A stretch of DNA of 18,546 bases from Chryseosolibacter sp035628595 (GTDB taxonomy: Bacteria > Bacteroidota > Bacteroidia > Cytophagales > Cyclobacteriaceae): assembly GCA_035628595.1 (NCBI GenBank), contig DASPJN010000213.1, positions 1 through 18,546 on the forward strand. The letters are read 5' to 3'. Positions 13,896 through 18,546 of the stretch are shown here, one piece after another (positions within the stretch are counted from its first letter, which is position 1; every line of letters starts with the position of its first letter). The translations under genes and the position numbers were made by a program. A model generated the notes under the pieces. It was not told where the DNA came from. It made no database searches and saw only the letters and a program-made list of their open reading frames with translations.

Positions 13896-16800
13896 TTTGA
13901 TTGGTGTCATTATTCTGAGCACCGTCTTCTGTTTCTTCCGGTTGTAGTTTCTTCCTTTTTCTTGCAGATATCCAAAGATCTTTCAATTGGTTGAAACTTT
14001 GTACATGCGTTAAACTTACACCGGTTGTAACCTGGTTCTGGTTGATGCTGTTAAGAACAGGGTTAATATTCGTTCGATTGAACATCTTTACGCGCAGTTT
14101 GCCATCACCGGTCAGCAGATAATCGACGGTCCAGTCACCAGCGATAGTCGAGATACTGTTTTGTTGCTGAGGCAGCGTTCCAGGTTGATTTGTGTTTCCG
14201 TAAAAGGTACCATCCCTGGTGACGCGTAATCTTCCATTGAGAAACGTATATGACAGCCGGAGTTGGAATGTATTGAACGCTTCCTGATCGAAACTGCTCA
14301 TGTCGATGTCGATCTCAAGATTCTCATCTACCTGCGAGATCCAGTTACTCAACTGATTTGAAAGCAGCTCGCTTACGCTATTGGCCAGCGATCCACTGGT
14401 ATTGAATGATTCGGGTGGCGAAAACCTTCGAAGCACGATCAAGCTGAAAACCTGACGTTTCAATTCCTGTTCATCGATCCTGTTTTTGAAAGCCTGAAAT
14501 TCGAAGTCCAGCCTCACGGGCGGCCCGTTTTCCACAACAATGCTTTGCGGCAGGTCATTCGCGACCACATCGAAATCTATTTGTGGCGATAGCATTGGTC
14601 CATCAAGATCGAGTAATACCTGGACGGGGTATTTCCTTCGAAGCTGCGGTTGATCAATCAACGTCTGGTCCGTAAGGATAGGGTGAAACGATGCGAGTTG
14701 ATCATACGTCGCGGAGATGTCGAGGATACCCTGGTAGGCATCGCCATACCAATTGATACGGCTTCCTTTTTTGATTTCAAAGTCTTTGTTGATGATATCG
14801 TACAGTGTGAAGTTGTAGTATCCTTCGGTGAATTCAAACGGACCAAACATGTTGAAGTCACCTTTCGTATCCAGTTGAAACTGCAGATCACCGAACCCGC
14901 GCCCACGAATAATATCACCCGCTTTGATATCGAAAATAATTTCACAATATGCCTCCGGCGTAACGGCGAGATTGAAATCCATTGTTATCCCCGTGAGGTC
15001 GACTGTATTGTTTACTTGTTCTTCCAGCGATTTTTGGAAGGTGGAATCGGTAAAGCTGACAAACTTGATAAACTCTTTTTTCTCGACCTCTGATGTTGTA
15101 CCGATTGGGATTGAGATACGCGTATTTCGGTCAGTCCGCGCATTAACTGTAATCTTGAGATTTGCAATAGGGCCGAATATACTCACATCACCTGTGGCAT
15201 AGCCCTGTCCATAGAACAAGCTATTGTCGCGCGCCGTAGTATTCAGTAATTGCATTTCGTTAAATGTGGCGCTGATGTTGAGCGCCATCTTGTAAAAATT
15301 CCTGTGCGTAATGGTTCCTTCAAGGGCGCCCTTATTTGAGAACAAATCAGTAAGCACAATATCTTCGAAGTAAATTGAGTTGGGTGTAAGCCCCACGTTT
15401 CCAACAAAGTTGTATGTGGTTTTCAGATATCCAACCGTAATCAACCCATCAGGGACGTGACCCTTTCCGCGGATTTGGGGTTCCGCCAGTTGTCCTGTGA
15501 TTCTGAAGTCGCCTGTAGCGGTTCCTCCGACATCATCAAAAACTTCCTCGAGAAACGGCGCGATAATTTTAAGATTTGCGTCTTGCAATCTCGCACCCAG
15601 ATCGAGCGGACTCACTTTATCTGAAGGATTATAGAAACCTTCTACATCAACTATCTTTGCTTTATTTCTTTCGACCAGCAGGTTGATGTCGAATCTATTC
15701 TGAACTGTGTCCCACAAATTTTGCCCTGTAATATTCCCGATTAAGAAATTATCAAAAGTAAGACTATCTACGCGAAGGGTGTTTTGAATATATGGGCTTA
15801 CGAAGTAGTTGCTGATGTCAACGATGGCGTTGACAGTACCACTCAATTCGTTTTCAATAACTGCGTTGATCTGCGAAAGGTCGATATCTTTCAACTGTAT
15901 GCTAAGTCTTTTCGCGGGATCGTGCGAAAGTGTACCGGATGCCAGAATGAGTTGGTTGTCGTTTCTCATCGCAAGATGCGAGACACGGATGTCGTCGCGT
16001 GTTATGGTAATAACGTTTTCCGGATCGAAGTCCCAAATCTTCTCAAGAACTTTCAAGGTTGAGGGTAGAATTTTTATTTGGGTGCTGTCGCGACGGAAAT
16101 CAATTGCTCCATCGAGGCGCACGTAGTTTGGCTGCCCCTGCTGGTCGCCGTCAAGTTGAAAATCGATGTGGTTCTTGTTCCAGATCGCTTCACCGACAAG
16201 ATTTTCTGTGCTGAATTTCGGGCTGAAAGTCTGTCGATCCGAATGGACGAACGCCATGGCGAGAACACTGGTGCTGTCTGCAATTTTTGAGGTGGTTAAT
16301 TCGACAGAAGTGTTCAGGAATAATGTATTGTTATACTTCGCCGAGTCAATCATTGTGTATGCCTGCAGGATGGATGTGTATCCGCTTGTAAATTTTCCTT
16401 CGAGCACAGATTCTTTGGAAACATTAAGCTGCTCGTTGAACAATGCAGAGATCGGCGATACATCATGAAGCGTTATTCTGAAATCAGAATAATAGGATTT
16501 AGGACGATAAGTTTTTTGCTGATAATAGCTTCTTATTTCCTCTTCATTGTTTCGGATGTTAAGCGCAATTTCCCGCACCAGTGTCTGTATGTCTTTTGAA
16601 ATATCGCTTAGCAGATAATTGCCGTTCATCTCGGCACTCACAAGGTTAGTCGTTACTGCTATGTTGCGTGTTTCCGTCGACCGGGAGGACAGCAGGTGAA
16701 TGTTCTTTAGACTAAGAGCATTGTCTTTATATTCAACATAAAAGTCGGTCAGGTCGGCAACGCCGGTGAGGCTGTCAATATGTAGCCCTTTTGTATCGAT

Positions 16801-18450
16801 ATCAAGTTTAGAATGCAGTACCAGGTGGTCTTTGGTAAGTCCGAGGTTTTCCAGCTTCGCCGTGTCGAGCGTTGCTTTAATTTTTATTGCCTGTTGGTTT
16901 TGCCGCAAGTTAACGGTGCCTGTCGCTTCGAGTTGCAGATTAGGATCATTGATCTTTACGTAGCCGTTAAACAACTGTGAAGAAAACCGCGCGTTGGTAG
17001 TAATGTTCCGATATGCATAATTGCGTATACCGATAGCGTTGACCCGGCCATTTAAAACGAAGTCCGCTGTGCCCGCAGTGAGCCCCGAGCCCTTGACATT
17101 TCCACTGAGATTTACTTTTTGAAAGTTAACCGTGTCGCCCAGGTATGCGCCAAGTTTAAAATCATGAAGGGTTAGTTTTCCGCTGTATTGAGACCGATCG
17201 AAATCTTTCTCGTTAACTTTAAAGTTGATGTCCGAGCTTATGCGCCCCAGATCTCCGGAGAAGTCGCCGTTCGCAACGAAGTCGGTGGTATAACCGACAA
17301 ATTCGCCATGAAGCATAACGTGGCCCATAGGGGTAAGCCGTTTGATGATATCATTCGTTAGCGCGAATGAGAGGTCATTGAAATCAAGATTGGAGTTTTT
17401 AAGTCGAAGTACAATGAATGTTTCGTCGATATCGGGAAGGCCTTCCATGTCGATAGATCCTGTAAGCAGTGTGTTGCCCATTGTCACCTCCATATCCCTG
17501 AAGCGGAAGTTGTTTATTCTTCCTTTCATCTTTCCTGATAAAGTAATTGGTTTTTTCAGGATGGCGGCGTCGTGTACAAACAGTGCCAGATCGGCAGGTT
17601 GAATGAACGTATTCCTGAACGTAGCATTGATGTTCACCTTTTCGATAAAATCATCCAATTCGCGCTGACGATTAAATGTGAAAAGAATACTGTCGGAGAT
17701 GGTGCTTTCGCCAGCCTGCAGATCGAGGCCCGAAAACTCCATCGACTGCTGACTCAGCCTGAAGAAAGTCGAGAGATGTTTAATCGGAAATTTAGTTTGC
17801 TCGTCATGTGCAACAAGTGTATTCACATTGAACTGCGTGGTGTCGCCGAGGATCAGAAAGTTGTGGAGCTGTGCTTCATCAATCCTGACAAGAAACTGGT
17901 TGTAGTTAAATCCTTTTTTGATTGAATCCGCATCCTGGTTGATGTAAGCGAACGCGCTATTTTCCAGGAACGCTTCACCGATATTGACGATGGGTGGTTT
18001 ACCGGATCCACTTCCACCGAACCGCTCATTTATCCTGTCGACGAAGACGTTGATATTGAGATTCCGGCTTGTATCGGTTTCGTTTATTTTAGTTACCAGT
18101 ACGGCAGCCTCGTCAATGTGAATCCCGTCGATGTTGATATCGCGCTCTTCGACCAATTGGGACAATTCAAAATTCACGCGAATGCTTTCGGCTGCGATCA
18201 TTTTGTTATTTTCCGGATCAAAGATCCTGACCCCGGTCAATTCCAGACGGTCGAACCACAAGAGCTGAAAGCTTTCGATGGTTGTGTTGAAACCTACAAT
18301 TGAGGAGAACTGGCTTAAATATCGTTTAATGAAATATTCCTGGACGGCCGGTATTTGAAGCGCAAGAAACGCTGATATCACGAGAAACGCGATTCCCGTA
18401 AAACCATATGCTAAAACTTTTCGAATTCTATTTCTAACTTGCAAGTTCAT
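13873..18450 (-). CDS. tamB: TamB-like translocation and assembly module / AsmA-like protein
   Basis: A 1525-aa envelope protein. One N-terminal membrane helix (about 12-31) anchors it in the inner membrane. A very long run of beta-strand repeats follows, with the AsmA-like opening (SIVGFNTTIESFQLLWFDR; IDGIHIDEAAVLV) and the TamB/DUF490 domain towards the end (about 1080-1460, including GDLQFQLDTKGDFNMFGPF and FTEGYYNFTLYD). It presumably spans the periplasm as a hydrophobic groove for moving lipids or assembling outer-membrane proteins with an Omp85 partner; that partner is not in the window. The last 20 residues are Asn/Asp/Thr-rich and probably disordered. The ATG at 18450 is ten bases from divergent tsaD, and the 3' end overlaps DUF2279. 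Confidence 0.9.
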   Translation of the reverse strand: MNLQVRNRIRKVLAYGFTGIAFLVISAFLALQIPAVQEYFIKRYLSQFSSIVGFNTTIESFQLLWFDRLELTGVRIFDPENNKMIAAESIRVNFELSQLVEERDINIDGIHIDEAAVLVTKINETDTSRNLNINVFVDRINERFGGSGSGKPPIVNIGEAFLENSAFAYINQDADSIKKGFNYNQFLVRIDEAQLHNFLILGDTTQFNVNTLVAHDEQTKFPIKHLSTFFRLSQQSMEFSGLDLQAGESTISDSILFTFNRQRELDDFIEKVNINATFRNTFIQPADLALFVHDAAILKKPITLSGKMKGRINNFRFRDMEVTMGNTLLTGSIDMEGLPDIDETFIVLRLKNSNLDFNDLSFALTNDIIKRLTPMGHVMLHGEFVGYTTDFVANGDFSGDLGRISSDINFKVNEKDFDRSQYSGKLTLHDFKLGAYLGDTVNFQKVNLSGNVKGSGLTAGTADFVLNGRVNAIGIRNYAYRNITTNARFSSQLFNGYVKINDPNLQLEATGTVNLRQNQQAIKIKATLDTAKLENLGLTKDHLVLHSKLDIDTKGLHIDSLTGVADLTDFYVEYKDNALSLKNIHLLSSRSTETRNIAVTTNLVSAEMNGNYLLSDISKDIQTLVREIALNIRNNEEEIRSYYQQKTYRPKSYYSDFRITLHDVSPISALFNEQLNVSKESVLEGKFTSGYTSILQAYTMIDSAKYNNTLFLNTSVELTTSKIADSTSVLAMAFVHSDRQTFSPKFSTENLVGEAIWNKNHIDFQLDGDQQGQPNYVRLDGAIDFRRDSTQIKILPSTLKVLEKIWDFDPENVITITRDDIRVSHLAMRNDNQLILASGTLSHDPAKRLSIQLKDIDLSQINAVIENELSGTVNAIVDISNYFVSPYIQNTLRVDSLTFDNFLIGNITGQNLWDTVQNRFDINLLVERNKAKIVDVEGFYNPSDKVSPLDLGARLQDANLKIIAPFLEEVFDDVGGTATGDFRITGQLAEPQIRGKGHVPDGLITVGYLKTTYNFVGNVGLTPNSIYFEDIVLTDLFSNKGALEGTITHRNFYKMALNISATFNEMQLLNTTARDNSLFYGQGYATGDVSIFGPIANLKITVNARTDRNTRISIPIGTTSEVEKKEFIKFVSFTDSTFQKSLEEQVNNTVDLTGITMDFNLAVTPEAYCEIIFDIKAGDIIRGRGFGDLQFQLDTKGDFNMFGPFEFTEGYYNFTLYDIINKDFEIKKGSRINWYGDAYQGILDISATYDQLASFHPILTDQTLIDQPQLRRKYPVQVLLDLDGPMLSPQIDFDVVANDLPQSIVVENGPPVRLDFEFQAFKNRIDEQELKRQVFSLIVLRRFSPPESFNTSGSLANSVSELLSNQLSNWISQVDENLEIDIDMSSFDQEAFNTFQLRLSYTFLNGRLRVTRDGTFYGNTNQPGTLPQQQNSISTIAGDWTVDYLLTGDGKLRVKMFNRTNINPVLNSINQNQVTTGVSLTHVQSFNQLKDLWISARKRKKLQPEETEDGAQNNDTNQNDTSENN

Positions 18451-18460
18451 TTGTTCTCAC

Positions 18461-18546
18461 ATGCAACCCGTCATCCTTGCCATTGAGTCTTCATGCGATG
18501 AAACCTCAGCTTCCGTTATACGAAACGGCAAGGTACTGAATAATAT
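18461..18546 (+). CDS. tsaD: tRNA N6-adenosine threonylcarbamoyltransferase, 5' part
   Basis: The first 28 codons read MQPVILAIESSCDETSASVI and on, the nearly invariant N-terminus of TsaD (AIESSCDET), and the window ends inside the gene. TsaD transfers the threonylcarbamoyl group to A37 of tRNAs that read ANN codons, working with TsaB, TsaE and TsaC. The start is ATG 18461. Only ten bases separate it from the divergent tamB start, so its promoter must lie inside the tamB coding region. TTCATTTG at 18446-18453 is a one-mismatch -7 box but would put the start of transcription almost on the ATG. Confidence 0.95.
   Translation, partial: MQPVILAIESSCDETSASVIRNGKVLNN

Overview
The window looks like ordinary chromosome from a member of the Bacteroidota, most likely of the Cytophagales type (lineage is inference). 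Several things point that way. Perfect or near-perfect TAnnTTTG promoter boxes of the Bacteroidota primary sigma factor lie before several genes. AMP nucleosidase is of the short type. Pyruvate/branched-chain dehydrogenase E1 is fused alpha-beta. There is a long TamB-like protein, lipoproteins with an LxxC lipobox, and intergenic low-complexity TTAAGATTTT-type sequence. I see no integrase, transposase, phage gene, CRISPR array or defence operon.

Layout. Bases 1-32 hold the first codons of a secreted protein on the minus strand, cut by the window edge. Then come a UMF1/Atg22-type MFS transporter (470-1789, +), a terminator zone, and a lone CheY-like response regulator (2055-2426, -). A gene-free stretch of about 970 bases (2427-3397) is almost entirely repeats. 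An imperfect duplication (2544-2705 and 2806-2939) leads into three tandem ~170-bp units, each carrying a large palindrome and the last 17 bases of the tRNA-Ser gene region. The array ends in the intact tRNA-Ser(GGA) gene (3398-3484, -), so it is a multiplied 'tRNA tail plus terminator'.

Next are AMP nucleosidase (3588-4355, -), an orphan HsdR_N/PD-(D/E)xK protein (4457-4912, +), alanine dehydrogenase (4958-6070, -), the fused E1 2-oxoacid dehydrogenase (about 6319-8724, +), a 302-aa lipoprotein (8727-9635, -), a LuxE-like adenylate-forming protein (9669-10661, +), a 39-aa lipoprotein with a perfect promoter (10749-10868, +), and an NtrC-type response regulator without a DNA-binding domain (10870-12021, -). 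RNase P RNA (12094-12474, -) with its terminator, an unrecognised 132-aa protein, a DUF2279/YfiM-like envelope protein and a TamB homologue (13873-18450, -) follow. Finally tsaD begins divergently at 18461 and runs off the window.

Functionally this is housekeeping: purine turnover (amn), alanine/pyruvate interconversion (ald) next to pyruvate or branched-chain 2-oxoacid oxidation (E1), envelope biogenesis (TamB plus DUF2279, overlapping genes), and tRNA supply, processing and modification (tRNA-Ser, rnpB, tsaD). Most neighbours are convergent or divergent singletons; tamB-DUF2279 is the only clear operon. The most unusual signals are the tRNA-Ser tail/terminator array, the same hairpin in three helices of RNase P RNA, and altered key residues in three proteins (E1, the NtrC-like regulator and the LuxE-like enzyme). 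I did not find a convincing new multi-gene system.
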